From Elusimicrobiota bacterium (lineage in GTDB: Bacteria > Elusimicrobiota > Elusimicrobia > Elusimicrobiales > UBA9959), in NCBI GenBank assembly GCA_016208085.1, contig JACQYT010000129.1, forward strand, positions 1 through 34,302: a DNA stretch of 34,302 nucleotides. The letters run 5' to 3'. This document shows, piece after piece, positions 7,444-14,673 of this stretch; within the stretch, counting starts at the first letter, position 1; each line of letters begins with the position of its first letter. Below the pieces are notes generated by a model. It saw only the letters and a program-made list of their open reading frames with translations, searched no databases and was not told where the DNA came from. A program made the position numbers and the translations under genes.

Positions 7444-7715
7444 TGAACGAAATCAAACCTTCCAGAACCGGCAGAAAAGTTTTCCGCGGAGTCGTGGTTT
7501 CCGATAAGATGAACAAGACCCGCGTGGTCAACGTGGAGCGCACTACGCGCCATCCCGGCTACGCCAAGACAATGAAAAAGAACGGGAAGTTTTACGCCCA
7601 TGACGAAGCCAACGAGTCGCGCGCGGGCGACACCGTGGAGCTCATGAGCACAAGGCCGCTGTCCAGCCTCAAAAGATGGAGGGTTTCACGCATTATCGAG
7701 AAGGCTAAAAACTAA
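7443..7715 (+). CDS. rpsQ: 30S ribosomal protein S17
   Basis: S17 is a primary 16S rRNA binder with an OB fold. Signatures are RKVFRGVVVSDKMNKTRVV, the H-P-x-Y-x-K-x-M segment (HPGYAKTMKKNGKFYAHDE) and SSLKRWRVSRIIEKA. At 90 aa it is normal size. Its ATG shares a base with the rpmC stop (TAATG), so its translation probably depends on ribosomes finishing rpmC, whose own start is abnormal. rplN follows after 33 bases. Confidence 0.96.
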   Translation: MNEIKPSRTGRKVFRGVVVSDKMNKTRVVNVERTTRHPGYAKTMKKNGKFYAHDEANESRAGDTVELMSTRPLSSLKRWRVSRIIEKAKN

Positions 7716-7748
7716 AAGCAGTATACAGTAAAATCTGGAGAATGCTTT

Positions 7749-8117
7749 ATGATACAGTTGAGAACGATACTTAACGTGGCAGACAACTCCGGGGCCAGGA
7801 AACTTCAGTGTTTCATGGTCCTGGGGGGGAGCACCCGGAGATACGCCTTCCTGGGCGATATCGTGGTGTGTTCGGTCAGGGACGCCATACCGCACGGCGC
7901 CGTCAAGAAAGGCGAAGTAGTAAAAGGCGTGGTGGTCAGGACCAGAAAGGAATCCAGGCGCAAAGACGGGTCTTATATCCGCTTTGACGACAATGCCGTC
8001 TGCCTGCTGGATATAAACGGCGAACCGCGGGGCACGCGCGTTTTCGGCCCCGTGGCCAGAGAGCTGCGGGCCAAGAATTTCCTGAAGATAATTTCGCTGG
8101 CTCCCGAGGTAATTTAG
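7749..8117 (+). CDS. rplN: 50S ribosomal protein L14
   Basis: L14 lies at the subunit interface and contacts 16S rRNA. The 122-residue sequence begins [21 protein letters not shown] and contains [30 protein letters not shown] and the family end [13 protein letters not shown]. Length is exactly typical. A GGAG eleven bases ahead of the ATG serves as ribosome-binding site. It is the first gene of the classical spc operon and follows rpsQ with no repeat in the gap. Confidence 0.98.
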   Translation: MIQLRTILNVADNSGARKLQCFMVLGGSTRRYAFLGDIVVCSVRDAIPHGAVKKGEVVKGVVVRTRKESRRKDGSYIRFDDNAVCLLDINGEPRGTRVFGPVARELRAKNFLKIISLAPEVI

Positions 8118-8139
8118 CTCAAAAAAAGGTAACGATATT

Positions 8140-8451
8140 ATGATCAGACTCAAAAAGAAAGACATGGTGATGGTGATAGCGGGCAAAGATAAGGGCAAGA
8201 AGGGCGAGATAAAAGAAGTGCTGCCCCAGGACGACAGGGTGATAGTGATGGGGATCAACATAGTCTTCAAGCACAAGCGCTCGACAAAGGATAAGCCCGG
8301 CGGCATCCACAAGCTCGAAGCCCCCATGCATATTTCAAACGTGCAGCTGATCTGTCCCAAGTGCGCCAAGCCGGTGAAGATCAAGGTCGCTAAAATCCAG
8401 TCCGGCGAGAAGCTGCGCGCCTGCCGCAAGTGCGGAGAAGCCATACTATAA
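8140..8451 (+). CDS. rplX: 50S ribosomal protein L24 with C-terminal zinc-ribbon motif
   Basis: L24 starts 50S assembly and folds as a KOW domain. The MIRLKKKDMVMVIAGKDKGKKG opening and the VMGINIVFKH segment are diagnostic. The C-terminal half carries two Cys pairs, CPKC and CRKC, forming a small zinc-ribbon-like knuckle that many L24s keep. At 103 aa it is normal. AAAAAAAGGT precedes the ATG as a modest ribosome-binding site. rplE follows after 13 bases. Confidence 0.96.
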   Translation: MIRLKKKDMVMVIAGKDKGKKGEIKEVLPQDDRVIVMGINIVFKHKRSTKDKPGGIHKLEAPMHISNVQLICPKCAKPVKIKVAKIQSGEKLRACRKCGEAIL

Positions 8452-8464
8452 GGGGTGTCTCTAA

Positions 8465-9148
8465 ATGATGAAGGAAAACAAGGAAATCAGAAAGGGAAAA
8501 GAGCCGAGAGAGCGCAAGGAAACTAAAGAGACCAAAGAAACGGTGAAACACGGCAACGTGATGCCCAAGGGCTACACGCCGAGGCTTAAGACGGCGTATG
8601 TCCAGAAAATAGTTCCCGCCATGATGAAGGACCTGTCCGTCGGGTCTCCGATGGCCGTGCCCAAGATGACCAAGATTGTCATCAATATCGGGGTAAGCGA
8701 GGCCAAGGAGAACATCCAGGCGCTGGACCTCGCCAAGGAAGACCTGACCCAGATAGCCGGCCAGGCGCCGCAGATCAGAAGGGCCAAGAGGTCTATTTCC
8801 AATTTTAAATTGAGGCAGGGCATGCCGATAGGCGTAAGGGTGACGCTCCGCGGGGCCATGATGTACGAGTTCTTCGACAGGTTCGTAGCCCTGTCGGTGC
8901 CCAGGATCCGCGATTTCCAGGGCATAGACGTCAGGTTTTTCGACGGCCGCGGCAACCTGAACATCGGCCTGAAGGAGCATCACATTTTCCCCGAAATTAA
9001 TGTGGAAAAATCGCCCAAGGCGCGCGGCATGAACATCACTTTCGTCACCACGGCCGGCAATGACGACCACGCCAGGGCGCTGCTGGAGTACCTGGGCATG
9101 CCGTTTAAAAAGGCGGAGAAGAAAGAGTCTAAAGTGGAGAGTAAATAG
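8465..9148 (+). CDS. rplE: 50S ribosomal protein L5, extended at both ends
   Basis: L5 binds 5S rRNA and forms an intersubunit bridge. The core runs from about residue 35 (MPKGYTPRLKTAYVQKIVPAM) to GMPFKK, with the P-K-M-T-K-I-V-I-N-I-G strand and FDGRGNLNIGLKEH. The protein is 227 aa against about 180 normally. The first 34 residues are a Lys/Glu/Thr stretch encoded by repetitive AAGGAAA/AAAGAGA-like sequence. The last seven (ESKVESK) and the stop are the first words of a heptad element (GAGTCTA, AAGTGGA). An internal ATG at codon 33 could be the ancestral start; GGGG before 8465 gives weak support to the long form. Confidence 0.95.
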   Translation: MMKENKEIRKGKEPRERKETKETKETVKHGNVMPKGYTPRLKTAYVQKIVPAMMKDLSVGSPMAVPKMTKIVINIGVSEAKENIQALDLAKEDLTQIAGQAPQIRRAKRSISNFKLRQGMPIGVRVTLRGAMMYEFFDRFVALSVPRIRDFQGIDVRFFDGRGNLNIGLKEHHIFPEINVEKSPKARGMNITFVTTAGNDDHARALLEYLGMPFKKAEKKESKVESK

Positions 9149-9278
9149 AACAGAAGTCTAGAGTAATAACGCAAGTCGAGAGTGGAGAGTCTAAAGTAAA
9201 CACAGTGGTATTTCTGCACTCTACACTTTAGACTCTAGACTTTAGACTCTAGACTTTAGTCTCTACACTCTACACTGG
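9124..9278. repeat. Long heptad inverted-repeat element, rplE-rpsN gap
   Basis: The left arm begins inside the L5 reading frame with GAGTCTA and AAGTGGA words and continues past the stop to about 9205. The right arm (9217-9278) has eight successive 7-base words, alternating types GACTCTA and GACTTTA. The core between carries GTGGTATTTCTGCAC, and GGTATTTT recurs just after the right arm. The right arm closely matches the one at 11854-11896. Confidence 0.85.
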
Positions 9279-9295
9279 TATTTTAGGAGAACAGA

Positions 9296-9481
9296 ATGGC
9301 TACATACGCTTGGATGGCGAAAATGCGCAAACCCCAGAAATTTTCCACGCGCTTCAGGAACCGTTGCCAGATATGCGGAAGACCGAGGGGATATTACAGG
9401 GATTTCGGCCTTTGCAGGATCTGTCTCAGAAAGATGGCCCATGAGGGGCTGATACCGGGCCTAAAGAAGTCCAGCTGGTAG
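9296..9481 (+). CDS. rpsZ: 30S ribosomal protein S14, zinc-binding type Z
   Basis: S14 is needed for 30S head assembly. This is the short, zinc-binding form: 61 aa with CQIC and CRIC pairs (C-x2-C, 12 residues, C-x2-C) and the [23 protein letters not shown] signature. TTTAGGAGA ahead of the ATG is a good ribosome-binding site. It lies between two long heptad elements, in its usual place between rplE and rpsH. Confidence 0.97.
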   Translation: MATYAWMAKMRKPQKFSTRFRNRCQICGRPRGYYRDFGLCRICLRKMAHEGLIPGLKKSSW

Positions 9482-9485
9482 CATA

Positions 9486-9633
9486 ACAGCAGCGAATAGC
9501 AAATAGCGAATAGGGAATAGCGAATGACAAAGTGGCGAACGGAGAACAAAAAAACCATCAAAATCCGTATTTCCACCCCTATTCGCTGTTCGCTAACCCC
9601 TATTCGCTGTTCGCTAACCCCTATTTGCTAACG
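9486..9633. repeat. Long heptad inverted-repeat element, rpsZ-rpsH gap
   Basis: Left arm (9486-9546) steps through AGCGAAT, AGCAAAT and close variants every seven bases. The right arm (9574-9633), read on the other strand, gives eight successive words of three types: TAGGGGT, TAGCGAA, CAGCGAA. The core (about 9548-9574) on the minus strand contains GGAAATACGGAT, which also occurs in the element near 30583. Confidence 0.85.
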
Positions 9634-9657
9634 ATTTAGTTTTTCAAAGGAGGGAAA

Positions 9658-10065
9658 ATGGACCCTATATCGAATATGCTGACCTCAATACGCAATGCCG
9701 TGGCGAAAAATAAGGAAAGAGTGGATGTGCCGTTTTCAAACATTAAGGCGTCAGTGGTGAAATTGCTTAAGGACGAGGGGTTTGTAGCCAATTACAAAGT
9801 GATAGACCCCAGGACCGATAAGAGCATAGACAGGCGCGGCCTTATCAGGATCACGCTGAAGTACACCCAGGACGAAAGACCCGTTATCACCGGCATCAAA
9901 AGGGTCTCCAAGCCCGGCTTGAGGATATACCGCCCTTATGACTCCATCCCGAAGGTCCGGGCCGCGTTCGGCGTGAGCATCCTGTCCACTTCCCGGGGCC
10001 TCATGACCGACTCGCAGGCCAAAAAACAGAAGATCGGCGGAGAAGTGCTTTGCCAGGTGTGGTAA
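9658..10065 (+). CDS. rpsH: 30S ribosomal protein S8
   Basis: S8 binds the central domain of 16S rRNA and, in enterobacteria, represses the spc operon. The start MDPISNMLTSIRNAVAKNKERVDVPFSN and the C-terminal GVSILSTSRGLMTDSQAKKQKIGGEVLCQVW are diagnostic. At 135 aa it is normal. AAAGGAGGG is a strong ribosome-binding site. A single-arm heptad array follows the stop. Confidence 0.98.
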   Translation: MDPISNMLTSIRNAVAKNKERVDVPFSNIKASVVKLLKDEGFVANYKVIDPRTDKSIDRRGLIRITLKYTQDERPVITGIKRVSKPGLRIYRPYDSIPKVRAAFGVSILSTSRGLMTDSQAKKQKIGGEVLCQVW

Positions 10066-10069
10066 AAAG

Positions 10070-10114
10070 GCAGGGTATAGGGTTTAGGGGATAGGGTAGA
10101 GGGTGTCAGAGAGA
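10070..10114 (+). repeat. Single-arm heptad array, rpsH-rplF gap
   Basis: Words GGGTATA, GGGTTTA, GGGGATA and GGGTAGA follow one another without slippage. No complementary arm is visible before rplF. The same word family occurs at 15796-15871 and 27266-27290. Confidence 0.8.
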
Positions 10115-10140
10115 AGAAAAGTAATTTAAGAGGGAAAAAT

Positions 10141-10710
10141 ATGAGCAGAATCGGAAAAAAACCGGTGGTGGTGCCCGACAAAGTGAAGGCCAGAATAGAA
10201 AACAGGACGGTCTTAGTGGAAGGCCCGCTGGGCAAACTTTCCTATTGCCTTCCCGACTGTATTAACGCCGAGGTGAAAGAAGGCAGGATAAATCTGAGCG
10301 TGGCCGCCGGTGCCGCCGGCAAAGGCGCCCTTTTCGGCACCACGAGAGCCAGAATAAACAACATGGTGAGCGGTGTTACCAGCGGTTTCGCCAAAATGCT
10401 TGAGATCAGCGGCGTAGGCTTTAAAGGAGCCGTGGAAGGCTCCAAGCTTATCATGCAGCTCGGTTTCTCGCACCCGGTTATCCTTGACATCCCCCAGGGG
10501 ATCAAGATGGCGTTCGATCCCAAGGCGGTCGTGCTGACCATCAGCGGCATAGACAAGGAACTGGTGGGAAACCTTACGGCCCAGATAAAAAGAATAAGGC
10601 CTCCCGAGCCCTACCAGGGAACCGGAATTAAGTACAGGGGGGAACATATTATCCGCAAAGCCGGCAAGACCGCGGCCGGAGCGGGCGCGGGCGGCGTTAC
10701 AGCTAAATAG
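10141..10710 (+). CDS. rplF: 50S ribosomal protein L6
   Basis: L6 lies near the factor-binding site of the 50S and has two related domains. Signatures are MSRIGKKPVVVPDKV at the start, GVGFKGAVEGSKLIMQLGFSHPV in the middle and IRPPEPYQGTGIKYRGEHIIRKAGKTA near the end. At 189 aa it is slightly long because of a Gly/Ala tail. The stop TAG lies inside a GGGACTGTCCC repeat (AAATAGGGACTGTCCC), so the 3' end is probably repeat-derived. GAGGGAAAA precedes the ATG. Confidence 0.97.
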   Translation: MSRIGKKPVVVPDKVKARIENRTVLVEGPLGKLSYCLPDCINAEVKEGRINLSVAAGAAGKGALFGTTRARINNMVSGVTSGFAKMLEISGVGFKGAVEGSKLIMQLGFSHPVILDIPQGIKMAFDPKAVVLTISGIDKELVGNLTAQIKRIRPPEPYQGTGIKYRGEHIIRKAGKTAAGAGAGGVTAK

Positions 10711-10722
10711 GGACTGTCCCTT
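10703..10722. repeat. GGGACTGTCCC repeat at the rplF stop
   Basis: The sequence from CTAAATAGGGACTGTCCC matches, with two differences, one arm of the hairpin ahead of rplQ (18745-18767), including the TAAATAG lead-in. It supplies the rplF stop codon. A third occurrence of the palindrome lies within queE near 33195. Confidence 0.65.
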
Positions 10723-10740
10723 TAAGGAAAACGACCATAT

Positions 10741-11103
10741 ATGATCAGCAAACGGGAAAAATACCGGTTCAGAAAGGATCGCACCAGGAAAAATCTGCTG
10801 TCCGCCGGCTCTGCCAGGCCGCGGCTCAGCGTTTACAGGAGCGATAAGTACCTCTACGCGCAGGTCGTCGACGACGCCAAGGGCCTGACCCTCGCCTCGG
10901 CCTCCAGCGTGGAAAAGGAACTTAAAGGCAAGGCAAAGTCCGGCAAAAACCTGGAAGCCGCCAAGGGCGTCGGGGCGCTTGTGGCCAAACGGGCCATGGA
11001 GAAAGGCGTCACAAACGTCTGCTTCGACAAGGGCGGCCGAATCTATCACGGCAGGATCAAGGCTCTTGCCGACGCCGCCAGGGCGGCGGGGCTCAGGTTT
11101 TAG
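10741..11103 (+). CDS. rplR: 50S ribosomal protein L18
   Basis: L18 brings 5S rRNA to the 50S. The 120-residue sequence has the basic N-terminus (REKYRFRKDRTRKNL), RPRLSVYRSDKYLYAQVVDD and the C-terminal VCFDKGGRIYHGRIKALADAARAAGLRF. Length is normal. The ribosome-binding site is weak (TAAGGAAAA some ten or more bases upstream). It follows rplF across a repeat and is separated from rpsE by an octad element. Confidence 0.97.
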   Translation: MISKREKYRFRKDRTRKNLLSAGSARPRLSVYRSDKYLYAQVVDDAKGLTLASASSVEKELKGKAKSGKNLEAAKGVGALVAKRAMEKGVTNVCFDKGGRIYHGRIKALADAARAAGLRF

Positions 11104-11108
11104 TGAGG

Positions 11109-11214
11109 GTAGTTGATAAGTGAAAGACAATAGTTGATAAGTTGACAAGCGGGGAACGGCAGTTGATAAGTAAGAAAGTTGCGGCACTTATCAACCGGTC
11201 AACTTGTAAACTTG
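11109..11214. repeat. Octad inverted-repeat element, rplR-rpsE gap
   Basis: The left arm has the 8-base words AGTTGATA and AGTTGACA; the right arm has CTTATCAA and GTCAACTT. From about 11141 on it is nearly the same sequence as the element at 13906-13987, including the shared core AAGTNNCGGCACTTATCAAC, so the two are copies of one element. Confidence 0.85.
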
Positions 11215-11238
11215 AATTTTGGTAAGGAGAATTGAATA

Positions 11239-11790
11239 ATGCTTAAAAACCAGAAACAATTGAAAACCGCGAAAGAACTCAACGCCGACGGCTCGCCCAA
11301 AGTGGAAGCGGACCTGCTTGAACTGGAAGCCGCGCTCCCGGAGGAAAAGACCGTGGTCGTCGCCATCAACAGGGTCACCAAAGTCGTCAAGGGCGGCAAA
11401 AGATTCTCTTTTAACGCGCTGGTCGTCGTGGGCGACGGCGCCGGTTCGGTCGGCGTAGCGCTGGGCAAGTCCAACGAGGTGCAGGTCGCCATACAGAAGG
11501 CCTCTTCCGCGGCCAAAAAAGAAATGATGAGCTTCCCGCTGTCGGGGACCACGATCCCGCACGAGGTGGAAGGTTATTTCGGCGCCGGGCACGTATGGAT
11601 GAAGCCCGCCGTCGGCGGCACCGGCCTGATAGCCGGCGGCGGGATCAGGGCGGTCCTTGAAGCCGGCGGCGTCAGGAACATCCTGACCAAGAATCTCGGC
11701 ACGAGAAATTCTTTCAATACCGTCTACGCCACGCTTGACGCCTTGCAGCGGCTGAGGAGCCGGGAAGAAGTTTTAAAGATGAGAAAATAG
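11239..11790 (+). CDS. rpsE: 30S ribosomal protein S5
   Basis: S5 lines the mRNA entry channel and affects decoding accuracy. The core includes [38 protein letters not shown] and the C-terminal [20 protein letters not shown]. At 183 aa it has an N-terminal extension of about 25 residues before the core. GGTAAGGAGA is a good ribosome-binding site. The next gene would normally be rpmD (L30), but a heptad element and then rplO follow. Confidence 0.97.
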   Translation: MLKNQKQLKTAKELNADGSPKVEADLLELEAALPEEKTVVVAINRVTKVVKGGKRFSFNALVVVGDGAGSVGVALGKSNEVQVAIQKASSAAKKEMMSFPLSGTTIPHEVEGYFGAGHVWMKPAVGGTGLIAGGGIRAVLEAGGVRNILTKNLGTRNSFNTVYATLDALQRLRSREEVLKMRK

Positions 11791-11798
11791 GGATAACA

Positions 11799-11896
11799 AA
11801 AGTCTAAAGCGGAGAGTCTAAAGTCTAAAGATTGTAAGGAAATCCGATTCATACTTTAGACTCTAGACTTTAGACTCTAGACTTTAGACTCTAGAC
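11799..11896. repeat. Heptad inverted-repeat element, rpsE-rplO gap
   Basis: The left arm (11801-11830) has AGTCTAA and AGTCTAA-like words. The right arm (11854-11896) is six perfect steps alternating CTTTAGA and CTCTAGA. The core reads GTAAGGAAATCCGATTCAT, related to cores at about 9560 (minus strand) and 30583. The right arm is shared with the element at 9217-9278. Confidence 0.85.
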
Positions 11897-11912
11897 TATT
11901 AGGAGAAACAAT

Positions 11913-12365
11913 ATGATAGGTCTAAACAATCTGCGGCCCAAACCCGGTTCTTTTCATAAGAGAAAAAGACTCGGCACCGGCCAGGGTTCCGGGCACGGCC
12001 AGACCTCCACAAAGGGCCAGAAGGGCCAGAACGCCACCGCCGGCGGCTCAAAGCGCGACGGCTTTGAAGGCGGACAGATGCCGCTGCTGCGGCGCATTCC
12101 CAAAAGCGGGTTCAGCAACGCCAGGTTCAGGACCGTATTTGAATGGATAAACGTTTCGGTCCTTGAAAAGCACTTCGCCGGCGGCGCCGAAGTGACACCC
12201 GAGGTTCTGGTCTCTAAAAGGCTTATAAAAAAAGGCGTCTGCCTCAAGGTTTTGGGCGACGGGGACTTTACAAAACCGCTGACCGTAAAAGCCCACGCTT
12301 TTTCCGCGTCCGCCAGGGAAAAGATAGAAAAAGCCGGCGGGAAGGCCGAATTGATCGTTAAATAG
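11913..12365 (+). CDS. rplO: 50S ribosomal protein L15
   Basis: L15 joins late in 50S assembly. The N-terminus has the Gly/Lys-rich loop (GTGQGSGHGQTSTKGQKGQNA) and FEGGQMPLLRRIPKSGF; the C-terminus carries the KAHAFSASAREKIEKAGGKAEL fold. At 150 aa it is normal. TTAGGAGAAAC precedes the ATG. It follows rpsE directly since rpmD is absent, and is followed by three repeat hairpins and then secY. Confidence 0.97.
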   Translation: MIGLNNLRPKPGSFHKRKRLGTGQGSGHGQTSTKGQKGQNATAGGSKRDGFEGGQMPLLRRIPKSGFSNARFRTVFEWINVSVLEKHFAGGAEVTPEVLVSKRLIKKGVCLKVLGDGDFTKPLTVKAHAFSASAREKIEKAGGKAELIVK

Positions 12366-12552
12366 TTCTACAGCCGCACTTTACCAATGACCGACTTGCT
12401 TATGCTTTACGAGAGAAAGTGCGGCTGTAGAAATAGTTAGTCCTGAAAAACTCAAGGACTAACTATGATTACGGTGATTTTAAAACCGATGACAGCGATA
12501 CTTCGGTTGGGAAAGCTTATCACTGTAATCGTTTTTGTCATCACTGTAATCA
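12366..12552. repeat. Three consecutive inverted repeats, rplO-secY gap
   Basis: First pair: TTCTACAGCCGCACTTT (12366-12382) with its exact complement at 12416-12432. Second pair: TAGTTAGTCCT (12434-12444) with AGGACTAACTA (12455-12465). Third pair: TGATTACGGTGAT (12466-12478) with ATCACTGTAATCA (12540-12552), one mismatch, plus a second copy of ATCACTGTAATC at 12519-12530. They are packed end to end and fill the gap. No T-run follows, so termination is not indicated. Confidence 0.8.
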
Positions 12553-12570
12553 TTAAATAATGGGGAAAAA

Positions 12571-13899
12571 ATGCAAGCATTAACGGACTTATTCAAGATT
12601 CAAGACCTCAAGAAAAGAATATTATTTGTTATCGGGGCGCTGGCTGTTTATAGGCTTGGCGCCACCATCCCGATCCCCGGCATCAACACCGCGGCCCTGC
12701 AGGCCATCTTCCAGAGCAATCAGGGAAGCCTGCTCGGGTTCCTGGATATTTTCTCGGGCGGCGCGCTGGGCAAGTTTTCTATTTTCTCTATGGGTGTTAT
12801 GCCTTACATCAACGCTTCCATCATCATGAGCCTGGTGCAGGGCGCGCATATCTTCCCGCTGCTGGACCATCTCCAGAAAGAAGGCGAATCGGGCCGCAAG
12901 AAGATCACGCAGTTCACCAGGGTGTTCACGCTTTTCCTGTCCGCTTTTCAGTCGCTGGGCCTGACCATAGCCCTGACCAAGATGTCGCCTGCCGGCGGGG
13001 TTCCGATAGCGCCCAACGCCGATTTCATGTTCTACTTCGTCACCGTGCTGACCCTTACCACCGGCACTATCTTCGTCATGTGGCTTGGCGAGCAGATAAC
13101 CGAGCGCGGCATAGGCAACGGCATCTCCCTGATAATATTCGCCGGCATAGTGGACCGCCTGCCCAGCGCTATCGCCAGCATGGTGAAACTGGTGCAGATA
13201 GATGAAATAAGCCTGCTTGCCGGGCTGACGATAATCGCCGTAGTGCTGCTGGTGGTCGCGTTCGTCGTGTGGGTGGAGACCGCGCAGCGCAAAATCCCCA
13301 TTCAATACGCGCAGCGCCAGGTGGGACGCAAAACTTACGGCGGGGTCAGCACTTTCCTGCCGCTTAAGGTTGACCAGTCCGGCGTTATAGCCGTTATTTT
13401 CGCGGTCTCGCTCCTGAGCGTGCCTTATACCATAACCCAGTTCAACGCCGACTCCGTTTGGGCGCAGAAGATTATATCCTTCCTGAACCCCGGCAATCTG
13501 CTCTATCAACTTATATATGTGGCGCTTATCATCTTTTTCTGCTACTTTTACAATTCGGTCAGCATCAACCCCAAGGACCTGGCCGAGAACATGAAGAAGT
13601 GGGGCGGGTTTATCCCCGGCATCAGGCCGGGCGAGCCCACGGCCCATTACATAGAATGGGTGATGAACAGGATAACGCTCGGCGGCGCCCTTTTTGTGGC
13701 CCTGATAGCGGTCCTTCCCGATTATATGCGGGCCAAGCTCAATGTGCCGTTTTATTTCGGCGGCACGTCGCTGCTGATAGTGGTCGGCGTCGCGCTGGAC
13801 ACTGTCGCCCAGATGGAAGCCCACCTTATCATGAGGAATTACGAAGGGTTCTACAAGAACTCCAAGATCAAGGGCCGCTGGTTCAACGTGGGAAGCTAA
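12571..13899 (+). CDS. secY: Protein translocase subunit SecY
   Basis: SecY is the membrane channel for Sec-dependent export and insertion. The 442-residue sequence has about ten hydrophobic segments and the family landmarks RLGATIPIPGIN early, GVMPYINASIIMSLVQ, the ITERGIGNGISLIIFAGIV segment, and the cytoplasmic loop with RKIPIQYAQRQVG. NPKDLAENMKKWGGFIPGIRPG precedes the last segments. Length is normal. GGGGAAAAA before the ATG is a weak ribosome-binding site. It sits in its usual place between rplO and adk. Confidence 0.98.
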   Translation: MQALTDLFKIQDLKKRILFVIGALAVYRLGATIPIPGINTAALQAIFQSNQGSLLGFLDIFSGGALGKFSIFSMGVMPYINASIIMSLVQGAHIFPLLDHLQKEGESGRKKITQFTRVFTLFLSAFQSLGLTIALTKMSPAGGVPIAPNADFMFYFVTVLTLTTGTIFVMWLGEQITERGIGNGISLIIFAGIVDRLPSAIASMVKLVQIDEISLLAGLTIIAVVLLVVAFVVWVETAQRKIPIQYAQRQVGRKTYGGVSTFLPLKVDQSGVIAVIFAVSLLSVPYTITQFNADSVWAQKIISFLNPGNLLYQLIYVALIIFFCYFYNSVSINPKDLAENMKKWGGFIPGIRPGEPTAHYIEWVMNRITLGGALFVALIAVLPDYMRAKLNVPFYFGGTSLLIVVGVALDTVAQMEAHLIMRNYEGFYKNSKIKGRWFNVGS

Positions 13900-13901
13900 A
13901 A

Positions 13902-13987
13902 ACAACAGTTGATAAGTTGACAAGTAAGAAACGACAGTTGATAAGTAAGAAAGTCTCGGCACTTATCAACTTGTCAACTAATCAACT
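13902..13987. repeat. Octad inverted-repeat element, secY-adk gap
   Basis: The left arm (13906-13955) has AGTTGATA and AGTTGACA words; the right arm (13959-13987) has CTTATCAA and TTGTCAAC words. It is a close copy of the element at 11141-11214, including the core and the second AGTTGATAAGTAAGAAAGT block. Two such copies 2.8 kb apart show that the element has moved or been copied as a unit. Confidence 0.85.
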
Positions 13988-14020
13988 TTCCCAACTTCCT
14001 TGCAATACGGAGGCAGGAGC

Positions 14021-14671
14021 ATGAACATAGTTCTTCTGGGGTTTCCCGGTTCGGGTAAAGGCACGCAGGCAAAAGCAGTGAGCGAAAAATTCTCGCTTCT
14101 TCATCTCTCAACCGGCGATATTTTCAGGGAGGCCATCGCCTCGGACACCCCGCTGGGCCTGGAAGTCTCCGACTATCTGGCGGCGGGCCGGCTGGTCCCG
14201 GATAAGCTTGTGCTGAAGATCATAAAAGCCAGGCTCGCCGCTGAAACCAAGGGCCTTCTGTTTGACGGATTTCCGAGGACTGTGGAACAGGCCCAGGGCC
14301 TGGACGATTATTTTACCGCCAGAAATCAGGCCGTGGACGCGGCGCTGTTTCTGGACGTGGAGGAGGCGGAAGTGGTCCAAAGGCTCGGTTCCAGGCGCAC
14401 GTGCCCCAAATGCCGGAAAATATATAATTTACTTTCTTCTCCGCCGCTCAATATGGGGCTCTGCGACGGCTGTGGTGGAACGCTTGTGCTGCGCGACGAC
14501 GATAAACCTGAAGTGATCTACAAACGGCTCAGCGTTTACAAGGACCAGACGGAGCCGCTGGTCGCCTACTATAGGGGCCTGGGGAACTTTCATCGGGTAA
14601 AAGGCGGCAGGGCTCCGGAAGAAATCACGGCCGAGATCTCGACCATTCTGGGGAACAGCGTGAAAACGTGA
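14021..14671 (+). CDS. adk: Adenylate kinase, zinc-LID type
   Basis: The enzyme converts ATP and AMP to two ADP and keeps the adenylate pool balanced. It has the P-loop GFPGSGKGT at residues 6-14, LSTGDIFREAI, and the FDGFPRTVEQAQ segment. The LID holds four cysteines, C128, C131, C148 and C151 (C-x2-C, 16 residues, C-x2-C), typical of zinc-binding long-form kinases. GGAGGCAGGAGC just ahead fixes the ATG at 14021 (216 aa); a frame from 14000 starts before it and is not used. Its stop overlaps a possible GTG start of map. Confidence 0.97.
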   Translation: MNIVLLGFPGSGKGTQAKAVSEKFSLLHLSTGDIFREAIASDTPLGLEVSDYLAAGRLVPDKLVLKIIKARLAAETKGLLFDGFPRTVEQAQGLDDYFTARNQAVDAALFLDVEEAEVVQRLGSRRTCPKCRKIYNLLSSPPLNMGLCDGCGGTLVLRDDDKPEVIYKRLSVYKDQTEPLVAYYRGLGNFHRVKGGRAPEEITAEISTILGNSVKT

Positions 14672-14673
14672 AC

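Noticed and set aside
9124..11896. CRISPR array
   Set aside because: The tandem words are only 7-8 bases, vary from copy to copy, have no unique spacers between constant repeats, and no cas gene is present.
12622..13962. 446-codon minus-strand frame opposite secY
   Set aside because: It is a shadow of secY in high-GC codon usage; its translation has no hydrophobic segments or known motif, while secY on the + strand is unmistakable.
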